NCBI GenBank assembly: GCA_958428295.1
Contig: CAUAFL010000007.1
Coordinates: 1-64,000, forward strand
Reading direction: 5' to 3'
Length of the DNA: 64,000 nt
Source: an uncultured Bacillota bacterium
GTDB taxonomy: Bacteria > Bacillota_I > Bacilli_A > RF39 > UBA660
Positions 34,770-43,316 of the stretch are shown here, piece after piece. Within the stretch, counting starts at the first letter, position 1, and each line of letters starts with the position of its first letter. The notes under the pieces were generated by a model. The model was not told where the DNA came from. It did no database searches and saw nothing but the letters and a program-made list of their open reading frames with translations. The position numbers were made by a program, and so were the translations under genes.

Positions 34770-35951
34770 ATGAAAAAAACGATTAAGGATTTTAGGTTAA
34801 AAGGCAAAAAAGTTATAATTCGCAGTGATTTAAATGTCCCCTTAAAAGAAGGAAAAATATTAGATGATACTAGAATCCAAAAAAGCTTAGAAACCATTGA
34901 CTATGCTTTAGAACATGGTGCTAAAGTGATTGTTCTATCGCACCTAGGAAGGATTAATAGCCCCACAGACTTAGCTAAAAATGACTTAAAAATTGTCGCT
35001 CAACGTCTTGAAGAATTACTTCAAAGAAAAATCTTATTTGTTCCTAAGACAAGAGGAAAAGAAGTCGAAAATGCAGTACAAGCTTTAACCAATGGGCAAG
35101 TATTATTATTGCAAAATACGCGCTATGAAGATCTAGAAGGTAACAAAGAAAGTAATTGTGATTCTGAATTAGCTAAATATTGGGCAGGCTTAGGCGACAT
35201 TTTTATTAATGATGCGTTTGGGACCCTACATCGTCGTCATGCTTCTAATGTTGGTATCAGTGCTTATCTGCCCAGTGGTATTGGATTTTTAGTGGCCAAA
35301 GAACTAACCGCTTTAGATTATCTTTTTCATCCTGATAAACCATTTATGATAATTTTAGGTGGTGCTAAAGTGAAAGATAAAATAGGGTTAATCGAACATT
35401 TATTACCCCAGTGCGCTAAAATATTAATTGGTGGCGGCATGGCTTTCAGCTTTTTACAAGCCGATGGCTATGAAGTTGGCAATTCTCTGATTGATAAAGA
35501 AACTCTCGGTTTCTGTGAGAAGCTATTAACAACATATTCTGATAAAATTATTCTACCAATAGATGTAATGACCAGTACCGAATTTAGTAATCACTCTTCT
35601 CGGAAATTGAAAGCTATTAATGAAATAGAATTTAATGAAATAGGATTAGATATTGGCCCTGAGACAATCTCCTTATTTGAACGTTATTTACAAGAAGCAA
35701 ACACAATTCTCTGGAATGGACCCTTAGGTGTTTACGAATTTGAAAAATATCAACAGGGAACAAAACAATTATTAACTTTTATTAATCAACAATCTAATAA
35801 AGCCGTATTAGCTGGCGGAGATATGGTCGCTGCCGCTAAACAATTAAACTTAACTACTAACCTATACCATGTCTCAACTGGTGGAGGTGCCACCTTAGCA
35901 TACTTAGAAGGCCAAAAGTTGCCAGGATTAGAAACTATTCCTGAGGTATAA
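34770..35951 (+). CDS. pgk: Phosphoglycerate kinase
   Basis: Transfers phosphate from 1,3-bisphosphoglycerate to ADP. About 393 residues with RSDLNVPL near the N-terminus, SHLGR, the NDAFGTLHRRHAS substrate loop, GGAKVKDK, and the C-terminal nucleotide site GGGDMVAA-like AGGDMVAA followed by STGGGA. ATG 34770 is preferred over 34761 because AAAGG is 9 bases before it and the extra MSV is not conserved. The next gene begins 2 bases after the stop. Confidence 0.96.
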   Translation: MKKTIKDFRLKGKKVIIRSDLNVPLKEGKILDDTRIQKSLETIDYALEHGAKVIVLSHLGRINSPTDLAKNDLKIVAQRLEELLQRKILFVPKTRGKEVENAVQALTNGQVLLLQNTRYEDLEGNKESNCDSELAKYWAGLGDIFINDAFGTLHRRHASNVGISAYLPSGIGFLVAKELTALDYLFHPDKPFMIILGGAKVKDKIGLIEHLLPQCAKILIGGGMAFSFLQADGYEVGNSLIDKETLGFCEKLLTTYSDKIILPIDVMTSTEFSNHSSRKLKAINEIEFNEIGLDIGPETISLFERYLQEANTILWNGPLGVYEFEKYQQGTKQLLTFINQQSNKAVLAGGDMVAAAKQLNLTTNLYHVSTGGGATLAYLEGQKLPGLETIPEV

Positions 35952-35953
35952 AC

Positions 35954-36430
35954 ATGAATGAAAAAAGAATAGAAATAATCAATCCTAATAAAGATGATCA
36001 TATTGAATTATTAAATGACTTTTGTCTACGAAACAATATAGATAATGTAGCCAAAATTTTTAAACAACAAAAAAAAGAAAATCAGCTGCCGTATCATCCT
36101 TTTATTGATACGTATCTAGGTCTTTTTGCAAATAATACAATAGTTGATTACTGTTATATTCATGGAGAACGTGACCTAGGGCAATGTTTTTTAGAATTTC
36201 CACAAATCACAGAAAAACGTCCTACCAAAAAACGGAAGTTAGTAGCGCTAGCCATTGATTATGCATTTCAAGACTTAGGAATGGAAAATGTATTTATCAA
36301 GACGACAGGGGAAGATCCATTCCTTGCCCAGAATTTACAGAATTTAGGATTTTTATCTTTAGGAAAAGAAGCAAACAGTATCATTTATATGAAGACAAAA
36401 GAAGAGGTAGTAAAGGAAAAGGTCATATGA
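35954..36430 (+). CDS. GNAT-like acetyltransferase, uncertain
   Basis: A 158-residue protein whose C-terminal half (RKLVALAIDYAFQDLGMENVFIKTTGEDPFLAQNLQNLGF) has the helix-strand pattern of a GNAT N-acetyltransferase acetyl-CoA site and the typical late N-x-G-F element. The usual Q/R-x-x-G-x-G/A loop is not clear, so it may be a divergent or inactive member. It is tightly packed between pgk and the next gene with 4-base overlap, so it is in the pgk operon. Confidence 0.55.
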   Translation: MNEKRIEIINPNKDDHIELLNDFCLRNNIDNVAKIFKQQKKENQLPYHPFIDTYLGLFANNTIVDYCYIHGERDLGQCFLEFPQITEKRPTKKRKLVALAIDYAFQDLGMENVFIKTTGEDPFLAQNLQNLGFLSLGKEANSIIYMKTKEEVVKEKVI

Positions 36431-37440
36431 AAAATTTAAAAAGAAATAGCCTGATTATTCTAATTATTACGATCTTAGTATTATATCTTTCTTTAAAAGA
36501 TGATGTCTCTTCTGTAATAGCAATAATGCAAAAAATGGATTATCGCTTTATTCTGTTAGCCTTTTTCTTTTATTTTCTATATTTATTTTTTAAAGCGCTG
36601 GTCAATTATTACTGGGTCAATGAAAAGACAAAATTATCTTTAAAAGAAGCGTTAGAACATACGATTATTACCCAGTTCTTTAATGGAATTACGCCATTTT
36701 CTACTGGGGGGCAGCCCATGGAAATCTATATGCTGAAAGAACATGGTCAACGGACGACAAAAGCAACAAATATTATCATGCAAAACTTTGTTGTCTATCA
36801 ACTAGCCTTAGTTTTATTTGGCTTATTCGCCGTTTTATATAATGCTAAGACTCAAATATTAGTCAATAATAGTCTGTTGAAAAACTTAATTTTGCTAGGA
36901 TTTCTCATCAATTTAATAGTCGCTATTTTTATTTTTTTCATTGCTACCTCTAAAAAGTTTACAAAGTTCACTCTCCATTTATTAATTAATATTTTCTCTC
37001 GACTAAAGTTCATTAAAAATAAAGAAAATACACTTAAAAAGTGGGAAGAACGTTTAACCGACTTTCATCAATATACAAATGAAATGAAAGATAAAAAAGG
37101 TCTATTTGCCTTAGGTATTATTTTAAACTTACTAGGGCTAGCCGCCTACTATATTATTCCTTTATTTTTAGCATATAGTCTTCATGACTATACCTCTTTA
37201 ACCATCAGCAAAACATTAGTAGCATCCGCTTATGTTCTAATCATTGGTTCCTTTGTTCCCATCCCTGGAGCAACGGGAGGAATTGAATATGGATTTATGC
37301 AGATGTTTAGCAACTTCCTGCCTGGTAGTGAGTTAAGTGCTATGATGATTATTTGGCGTTTTATTACGTATTATCTAGGAATGATGATAGGAGGTATCTT
37401 ATTTAATTTCCATCAAGGAGGGAAAAAATCATGCGCATAG
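36427..37440 (+). CDS. Flippase-like integral membrane protein (UPF0104/LPG synthase membrane domain family)
   Basis: A 337-residue protein with about eight hydrophobic segments and family hallmarks: FFNGITPFSTGGQPMEIY in the middle and PIPGATGGIEYGF near residue 280. This is the membrane domain shared with MprF, which translocates lipids; stand-alone members are annotated YbhN-like or AglD-like. Next to a glycosyltransferase it may handle a glycolipid, which is inference. It overlaps the following gene by ten bases. Confidence 0.85.
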   Translation: MKNLKRNSLIILIITILVLYLSLKDDVSSVIAIMQKMDYRFILLAFFFYFLYLFFKALVNYYWVNEKTKLSLKEALEHTIITQFFNGITPFSTGGQPMEIYMLKEHGQRTTKATNIIMQNFVVYQLALVLFGLFAVLYNAKTQILVNNSLLKNLILLGFLINLIVAIFIFFIATSKKFTKFTLHLLINIFSRLKFIKNKENTLKKWEERLTDFHQYTNEMKDKKGLFALGIILNLLGLAAYYIIPLFLAYSLHDYTSLTISKTLVASAYVLIIGSFVPIPGATGGIEYGFMQMFSNFLPGSELSAMMIIWRFITYYLGMMIGGILFNFHQGGKKSCA

Positions 37441-38684
37441 GAATTTTTACAGATAGTTATCCCCCATTTATTAATGGGGTATCCACAAGTATCGATACAT
37501 TGAAAAAGGCATTAGAGCAACAAGGGCATACAGTTTATATAGTGACAGTTGGACAGGATGCCACCACTTATTCATATAATGAACAACAAAAGGTTTTAAA
37601 AGTACCAGGGCTTCCTCTTGGAATATACGATTATCGAGTGGCTAGTATCTATCCTCTAAAGGTATTAAACCAAATTAAATCCTGGAATTTAGATGTTATT
37701 CATTCACAAACAGAATTATGTATGGGTATATTTGCTCGTCTGTTTGCCAAACAATATGGTATTCCCTTAGTTCATACGTATCATACAATGTATAAGGACT
37801 ATACTTACTATATTTCTAGAAATCATAAATATTTTGACATGGGCTGCAAAAAAGCCGTGGAATATTTAAGTAAGTTTTACTGTGATAGTACGGCTAATGC
37901 CTTTATTGTTCCAACCGTTAAGACGTATCACTTATTCCGTGATGAATATCATTATAATAAGGATATTTTTATTGTTCCAACGGGAATTGATGCCCAAAGT
38001 TTTTATCAAGAAAATATCAATATGACTCAAGTAGCCAAACTACGGCGTAGTCTAGGTTATAAAAAAAGTGATTTTGTCATTTTATTTGTGGGTCGTCTTG
38101 CACAAGAAAAAAATATTGAGTTTCTGTTAAAAATGATGCAAATAGTGAAACGAAATAACAAAAATATTAAACTACTATTTGTCGGTGATGGACCAGATAA
38201 AGAAAAATATGAGGCTGATGCCAAAGTATGGGACGTTGAAGAAATTACTCTTTTTGCAGGACGTGTACCCTTAACCGAAATGCCGCTTTATTATCATTGT
38301 TGTGATCTTTTTGTAACGGCATCTATCACAGAAACGCAAGGATTAACGGTCATTGAAGCACTAGCCGCTTCCAAACCAGTTGTCTGTATTGAAGATGAAG
38401 CATTTCACACTATGGTAACGGAAGGCGTTAATGGTCGTTTCTTTGCCACGGAACGAGGATGTGCCGAAATTATAGAAGAATTAGCGCACGATAAAAATCA
38501 ATATCTTTCCTTAAGCAAAGCTGCCCGTAACAGTATTAAAAAATATTCCCTTTCTTCCTTTGCAACAAGTGTTTTAGAGGTTTATCAAGTGGCTATTAAA
38601 AACTTTAATAATAAAAAAGATTTTTCTAGTATTGTCAGACGCGTTTTTAAAAATCGTAAAGAAAAGAAGGAGAAAAATGAATGA
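37431..38684 (+). CDS. Glycosyltransferase family 4, glycolipid-synthase-like
   Basis: A 417-residue GT-B enzyme. N-terminal acceptor domain begins RIGIFTDSYPPFINGVSTSI; the donor domain contains FVGRLAQEKN and the EX7E motif in ETQGLTVIEA. The pattern is that of 1,2-diacylglycerol 3-glucosyltransferases (MgdA/Dgs type) that make membrane glycolipids in Firmicutes and Mollicutes, with HTYHTMYKDY as in that group. A basic C-terminal tail (KNRKEKKEKNE) could bind acidic membranes. Coupled with the flippase-like gene upstream and tpiA downstream by overlaps. Confidence 0.82.
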   Translation: MRIGIFTDSYPPFINGVSTSIDTLKKALEQQGHTVYIVTVGQDATTYSYNEQQKVLKVPGLPLGIYDYRVASIYPLKVLNQIKSWNLDVIHSQTELCMGIFARLFAKQYGIPLVHTYHTMYKDYTYYISRNHKYFDMGCKKAVEYLSKFYCDSTANAFIVPTVKTYHLFRDEYHYNKDIFIVPTGIDAQSFYQENINMTQVAKLRRSLGYKKSDFVILFVGRLAQEKNIEFLLKMMQIVKRNNKNIKLLFVGDGPDKEKYEADAKVWDVEEITLFAGRVPLTEMPLYYHCCDLFVTASITETQGLTVIEALAASKPVVCIEDEAFHTMVTEGVNGRFFATERGCAEIIEELAHDKNQYLSLSKAARNSIKKYSLSSFATSVLEVYQVAIKNFNNKKDFSSIVRRVFKNRKEKKEKNE

Positions 38685-39370
38685 TTGTTGCTCTTAACCA
38701 TAAAAGTCAGCTATTGTCATCACAGATGCTAACCTATTTACAAGAATACCAAAAATTACAAACCTATAATCATCAATTGCTCTTATTTCCTAGTACCTGT
38801 TATTTAGGGTTATGTCAAAACATAGAAAATCTAGGAAGTCAGGATCTCAGTTGTTATCCAAAAGGGGCATATACCGGCGAAATATCTGGCGAAGCACTAA
38901 AATCATTAGGGGTAAGTTATGTTTTAATTAATCATAGTGAACGACACCTTTATCAACAAGAGACGCTTTCTCTAGCTTCTCAAAAATTACAAAGAGCGTT
39001 AGCGACCTCTTTAATTCCTATCATTTGTATTGGCGAAACGCTGCAAGAACATCAAGCTGGAACCTACTTAGAAGTTTTACAGCAAAAACTGGACCAGTTA
39101 ATATCTTCTAAAGTAAAAGGATCATTTATCATCGCTTATGAGCCGCTCTATGCTATTGGTAGTGGAATAATTCCTGAAGCTAGTGATATCAGTGAAGTAG
39201 TATCTATGCTAAAAAGAAAGTACAATTGTCCAGTTCTCTATGGAGGTAGCCTTAATGTCAAAAATATTGATATTATCACCAAAATTCCTTTACTGGATGG
39301 TATTTTATTAGGAGGAGTTAGTCTTAATTTAACTACTTTGCAACAATTACTAGCCAAATTGCCTTCCTAA
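38681..39370 (+). CDS. tpiA: Triosephosphate isomerase, compact and divergent
   Basis: Interconverts dihydroxyacetone phosphate and glyceraldehyde-3-phosphate. At 229 residues it is about 20 shorter than usual. Catalytic residues are present: Asn6 and Lys8 (NHK in place of NWK), His85 in NHSER, and Glu154 in AYEPLYAIGSG (usually AYEPVWAIGTG, so the loop 6 Trp is replaced). The phosphate-binding LYGGSL and LLGGVSL are retained. It overlaps the glycosyltransferase gene by four bases and ends in a terminator. Confidence 0.92.
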   Translation: MIVALNHKSQLLSSQMLTYLQEYQKLQTYNHQLLLFPSTCYLGLCQNIENLGSQDLSCYPKGAYTGEISGEALKSLGVSYVLINHSERHLYQQETLSLASQKLQRALATSLIPIICIGETLQEHQAGTYLEVLQQKLDQLISSKVKGSFIIAYEPLYAIGSGIIPEASDISEVVSMLKRKYNCPVLYGGSLNVKNIDIITKIPLLDGILLGGVSLNLTTLQQLLAKLPS

Positions 39371-39376
39371 TACGAA

Positions 39377-39420
39377 GAAAAAAGAAGTTTGACAAATTCG
39401 ACAAAATCTTCTTTTTTTTG
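39377..39420 (+). terminator. Intrinsic terminator after tpiA
   Basis: AAGAAG-TTTG pairs with CAAA-(A)-TCTTCTT around a ten-base loop and runs into TTTTTTT. Confidence 0.75.
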
Positions 39421-39446
39421 CTCTATCAATTTCTTTTATCCTGGTA

Positions 39447-39452
39447 TATAAT
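39447..39452 (+). promoter_or_regulatory. -10 element of spo0A promoter
   Basis: A perfect TATAAT at 39447-39452, 34 bases before the start codon; the -35 region is poor, which may mean an activator is needed. Confidence 0.5.
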
Positions 39453-39485
39453 AAAAATGCGTGGTAGTATATGGAAGGAGAGAAA

Positions 39486-40262
39486 ATGAAAAAAACCAAC
39501 GTATTAATGATTGATGATAATATTGAATTAGTAACCATGGTAGAGGAGTACTTCAGTGAACATGAGGAAATAAACATCAGCTTAACTGCTCATAATGGAG
39601 TAGAAGGATTAGATCTTATTGAAAACTCCCAAGATAAATATGATGTCATCTTACTGGACTTAATTATGCCCAAGAAAGATGGTATGCAGGTATTAAAAGA
39701 AATGCATGAGAAGGGGATGCAGAAAAAAGTGATTGTCCTAACCTCATTTAATACCCAAGATGTCATTCGGCAAGCAAGTGAATTAGGAATCAGTTACTTT
39801 ATTTTAAAACCGTTTGAATTAAGTGATTTAGAAAAGCGTATTTTAGAATGTAATAGTGATGATGAATTCAGTCGTAAAACAATTGATATGCGCTATAATA
39901 ATTTACAAGTATCGATTACCAAAATTCTACATGAATTAGGGGTTCCTTCCCATATTAAGGGCTATCAATATATTCGCGAAGGAGTAACTGTTCTTTTTGA
40001 ACGACCTGAAGTGATTGGTGGGATTACGAAAGAATTATATCCTGACATTGCTGAAAAATTTGATACAACCGTCTCAAGAGTCGAACGTGCTATTCGTCAT
40101 GCTATTGAGGTCAGTTGGAATCGTGGTAACTGGCAATTAATGGAGGAAATCTTTGGTCATAGTGTTGACATTGATAAAGCGAAACCGACAAATTCGGAAT
40201 TTATTGTAACCGTAGCCGATAAACTTCGTCTAGAATTTCATCAAGATGCCATTAGACAGTAG
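39486..40262 (+). CDS. spo0A: Sporulation response regulator Spo0A
   Basis: Master regulator of sporulation entry. 258 residues: receiver domain with Asp10, Asp11, phosphorylation site Asp58 in [12 protein letters not shown] and Lys108 in ILKPF; then the Spo0A-specific DNA-binding domain with [57 protein letters not shown] (interrupted here only for length: the recognition-helix part is [12 protein letters not shown]) and the hallmark [11 protein letters not shown] 39486 has AAGGAGAG upstream; ATG 39471 is upstream of that site. No kinase or sporulation genes are adjacent. It implies sporulation ancestry or capability, not proof of it. Confidence 0.95.
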   Translation: MKKTNVLMIDDNIELVTMVEEYFSEHEEINISLTAHNGVEGLDLIENSQDKYDVILLDLIMPKKDGMQVLKEMHEKGMQKKVIVLTSFNTQDVIRQASELGISYFILKPFELSDLEKRILECNSDDEFSRKTIDMRYNNLQVSITKILHELGVPSHIKGYQYIREGVTVLFERPEVIGGITKELYPDIAEKFDTTVSRVERAIRHAIEVSWNRGNWQLMEEIFGHSVDIDKAKPTNSEFIVTVADKLRLEFHQDAIRQ

Positions 40263-40264
40263 TA

Positions 40265-40296
40265 CTAAGACGAGCAGTAGTAGTCTTTTTTATTTG
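40265..40296 (+). terminator. Intrinsic terminator after spo0A
   Basis: ACTAAGAC pairs with GTAGTCTTTTTT-type sequence (AAGAC with GTCTT) and a T run follows. Confidence 0.65.
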
Positions 40297-40316
40297 CGCT
40301 TATAACGCTACTAATC

Positions 40317-40345
40317 TTGACACTTTTAGCAACATAAACTATACT
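40317..40345 (+). promoter_or_regulatory. Promoter of the DUF4143 ATPase gene
   Basis: TTGACA (40317-40322), 17 bases, TATACT (40340-40345). Confidence 0.85.
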
Positions 40346-40378
40346 TAATTTATGAAATATGTGAGGTGATAACAATTT

Positions 40379-41656
40379 ATGGAACGAAAAATTATGAAAT
40401 TCTTTCTGAAATGGAAAAATGATTTAATTCGCAAACCGTTATTACTTTTTGGTGGTAAACAAATTGGCAAAACTTATGCGGTCCTAGAATTTGGGCACAA
40501 TTATTACAAAAAAGTAGCTTATATTAATACCACAGAAAATGAAGCCTTACAACAATTATTTAAAAAAGAACGAGCAATTGATCGTTTAGCGATTGCCTTC
40601 ACTTCCCTATGTGGCGTAGAAATAGATAAAGATAATACTTTAATTGTTTTTGATAATGTCAATGATGAAGAAATCATTAAGGGAATTAAACTCTTTGGTT
40701 TTGATCGCAATGAATATCATGTGATTGCCATTACCTCTAGTAAAGAGAATATTCTTAAATTTCGTGGGGAAGAATTGCAATATAAAATGATGAATGAGAT
40801 GGACTTTGAAGAATATTTGTGGGCGCGTGGAGAAAGAGCATTAAGTGACAAAATTCGTTATGCTTACGCACATCATAAAAGTTGTGCTGCACATACGAAA
40901 GCCTTAGATTTCTTTATGGACTATTTACTAACTGGTGGCTACCCGGAAGTAGTGAAAGCTTTTATAAATCAACAAAGCGCTGCTCACCAAATTAGTATTC
41001 AAGAGAAAATTTTTGATACCTATCGCTCAGAATTAGTTAGTTGTAAAAACTTGATAGATATTCCAAGAGGCGTAGAAGTATTAAATTGTCTTCCGCAACA
41101 ATTACAAAAAAGAAATAAAAAATTCCAATATGGCTTATTAGGTTCTGGAAGGAGGGCAAAAGAGTATGAAAGTGTCATCAAATATTTAGTCAATAATCAA
41201 TTAGTCTATCGTAGTTATAAAATCACTACGGTAAAGTCACCACTATCCAGTTGTCGTGAACTTGATAGTTTTAAATTATATTATACAGATGATGGTATAT
41301 TGAGTAACAGACTTCATTTAACGAAACAGAAATTACTTCAGGACGAAGAATTAAAAGCCACTCTTTATGAACATCATATTGCCCATACTTTAATGGAAGC
41401 CGGGTATTCTTTATATTACTATCAATCAGAAGGCAAAGCCGAAGTGGATTTTGTCATCCAAAATCGCTTAGGAAAGATTATTCCCATTGAAATTGCTACG
41501 AGAAGTGGTTCTAAAGTAAAAAGTTTATCTGTTTTTATGAAAAAGTTTATTGTAACTGAGGCTTATCGGATTACTGAAAACAACTTTGCTACCAAAAAAG
41601 GAGTGCAATATTTACCAGTTTATGCTGTTTTTTGCTTAAACGAACAACCTTATTAA
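40379..41656 (+). CDS. AAA+ ATPase with DUF4143 and nuclease-like C-terminus
   Basis: A 425-residue protein of the common AAA/DUF4143 group. Walker A GGKQIGKT is at about residues 25-32 and Walker B LIVFDNVN lies near residue 85. The C-terminal part carries AEVDFVIQ followed by IPIEIATR, the pattern of a PD-(D/E)xK nuclease-like fold in which the usual Lys of IEVK is changed, so nuclease activity is doubtful. These proteins are widespread in anaerobe genomes and their cellular role is unclear. It has its own promoter and lies 25 bases before gpmI. Confidence 0.82.
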   Translation: MERKIMKFFLKWKNDLIRKPLLLFGGKQIGKTYAVLEFGHNYYKKVAYINTTENEALQQLFKKERAIDRLAIAFTSLCGVEIDKDNTLIVFDNVNDEEIIKGIKLFGFDRNEYHVIAITSSKENILKFRGEELQYKMMNEMDFEEYLWARGERALSDKIRYAYAHHKSCAAHTKALDFFMDYLLTGGYPEVVKAFINQQSAAHQISIQEKIFDTYRSELVSCKNLIDIPRGVEVLNCLPQQLQKRNKKFQYGLLGSGRRAKEYESVIKYLVNNQLVYRSYKITTVKSPLSSCRELDSFKLYYTDDGILSNRLHLTKQKLLQDEELKATLYEHHIAHTLMEAGYSLYYYQSEGKAEVDFVIQNRLGKIIPIEIATRSGSKVKSLSVFMKKFIVTEAYRITENNFATKKGVQYLPVYAVFCLNEQPY

Positions 41657-41681
41657 ACAAAACCAGAAAGGAGAGAATTAA

Positions 41682-43199
41682 ATGAAGAAAGTGATATTAA
41701 CTATTATGGATGGCTATGGTTATCGTGAAGAAAAGAAAGGAAATGCTATTGCTGCGGCATGCCCTAATAATATTCAAAAACTCTGGGATCATTATCCTCA
41801 TACTTTATTGCAGGCTAGTGGAAATGCTGTTGGCTTGCCACAAGGACAAATGGGTAATAGTGAAGTAGGGCATTTAAACATAGGGGCAGGGCGAGTAGTT
41901 GATCAACCATTAATGCAGATCAATCATGCCATTGCCGATGGTACCTTTTACCAAAACAAAGCCTTAAAAGACGTAATAGCTCACTGTAAAAAAAATCAGT
42001 CTACCTTACATATTTTTGGATTACTAAGCGATGGTGGTGTGCACTCTCATATAGATCATTTTTATGCAATGCTTGAACTATGTCGAGAAGAACAAGTAAA
42101 AAAGGTTGCCATCCATGCCTTTCTAGATGGTCGGGATACCTTACCTAAAATATCTCTAACGTTTATCCACAGTCTTGTGGATAAAATGGAGCAATTAGGA
42201 GTAGGAAAATTAGTTGATATTTCCGGGCGTTATTATTCCATGGATCGTGAAAGAATGTGGGATTTAACAGAGCAGTATTATCACTTGTTAGTAGACGAGA
42301 AGACAGCCGTGATTACAGATATTGATAGTTATATAAAGAAAGCCTATCAACAAGGCTTAACCGATGAATTTATTGTTCCTGTAAAAGTAGCATCGGGTGG
42401 ACAATTAAAAGAAAACGATGGAATGGTTATGTTAAATTTTCGACCTGATCGGATTACACAATTATTCACTGCTTTAACAAATCCTGAGTTTACTGAATTT
42501 CCTACGCATCAATTTAAAAATGTTCCCTTAGTAACTATGATGAGTGTAGAGCATAGCGTTTTAGCGACCATTGCTTTTCCTCCACATCACTTAGTCAATA
42601 CTTTAGGGAGTTATTTAGCATCACTTAATAAAAAAGTGCTACGAATTGCCGAAGCTAGCAAGTATCCTCATGTAACCTACTTCTTTGATGGTGGTGAGGA
42701 GAAAGATTTAAGGGGAACCGATAAAGTGATTATTCCTCGGAAGGAAGTAGCTACCTATGATTTATATCCTAGCATGAGCGCTCCTGAAATTACAAATAAA
42801 TTAACTGAAATAATGGATAGCTATGATGTGATTATTTTAAATTATGCCAATTGTGATATGGTAGGGCATACCGGTAAGTTTGCCAAAGTAGTGGAAGCTG
42901 TTCAGGCCGTTGATCAAAACATTGGAAGACTTTATGAACTGTGTAAGCAAAAAGGGTTTACTATGTTTTTAACAGCCGATCATGGAAATGCCGAAATAAT
43001 GGAAGACGAACATGGAAATATCGTTACCGCTCATACTACCAGTCCCGTTCCTTGCATTATTACAGATAAAAACTTGACCTTTCGTGCCGGCAGCAAAAAG
43101 TTAGGGGATTTAGCGCCGACTATTTTAGACTATTTGGAAATTGCTAAACCAAAGGAAATGACGGGAGAAAGTTTAATCAATCATAGAAAGAAGGACTAA
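41682..43199 (+). CDS. gpmI: 2,3-bisphosphoglycerate-independent phosphoglycerate mutase
   Basis: Converts 3-phosphoglycerate to 2-phosphoglycerate using two Mn ions. 505 residues of the alkaline phosphatase superfamily: metal ligand Asp10 in IMDGYG, catalytic Ser60 in GNSEVGHLN, GRDTLP, FRPDRITQ, YANCDMVGHTG and TADHGNAE. AAAGGAGAG precedes the ATG. It completes the gap-pgk-tpiA-gpmI set; eno is not in the window. In spore formers this enzyme is pH-sensitive and relevant to dormancy. Confidence 0.96.
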   Translation: MKKVILTIMDGYGYREEKKGNAIAAACPNNIQKLWDHYPHTLLQASGNAVGLPQGQMGNSEVGHLNIGAGRVVDQPLMQINHAIADGTFYQNKALKDVIAHCKKNQSTLHIFGLLSDGGVHSHIDHFYAMLELCREEQVKKVAIHAFLDGRDTLPKISLTFIHSLVDKMEQLGVGKLVDISGRYYSMDRERMWDLTEQYYHLLVDEKTAVITDIDSYIKKAYQQGLTDEFIVPVKVASGGQLKENDGMVMLNFRPDRITQLFTALTNPEFTEFPTHQFKNVPLVTMMSVEHSVLATIAFPPHHLVNTLGSYLASLNKKVLRIAEASKYPHVTYFFDGGEEKDLRGTDKVIIPRKEVATYDLYPSMSAPEITNKLTEIMDSYDVIILNYANCDMVGHTGKFAKVVEAVQAVDQNIGRLYELCKQKGFTMFLTADHGNAEIMEDEHGNIVTAHTTSPVPCIITDKNLTFRAGSKKLGDLAPTILDYLEIAKPKEMTGESLINHRKKD

Positions 43200-43268
43200 T
43201 ACTTTAGCAGGAGGAGAAAAGTGGACACTGAAAAACGTGTTCTTTTTTGTTAAAAAATTCCTATTGAA

Positions 43269-43287
43269 TAACGAACAAATGTATAAT
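43269..43287 (+). promoter_or_regulatory. dinB promoter -10 with possible LexA half site
   Basis: ACGAACAAATG abuts TATAAT just before dinB (within 43269-43291). The CGAAC half matches the Gram-positive LexA consensus but the second half (GTATA for GTTCG) does not. It resembles the better site in the SPL-like promoter. Boundaries are approximate. Confidence 0.4.
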
Positions 43288-43316
43288 ACAATGAAAAGAG
43301 GAAGGAGGAAAGAAAT

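Noticed and set aside
43221..43250. Terminator after gpmI
   Set aside because: ACAC and GTGT with a T run form only a four-base stem; too weak to list as a feature.
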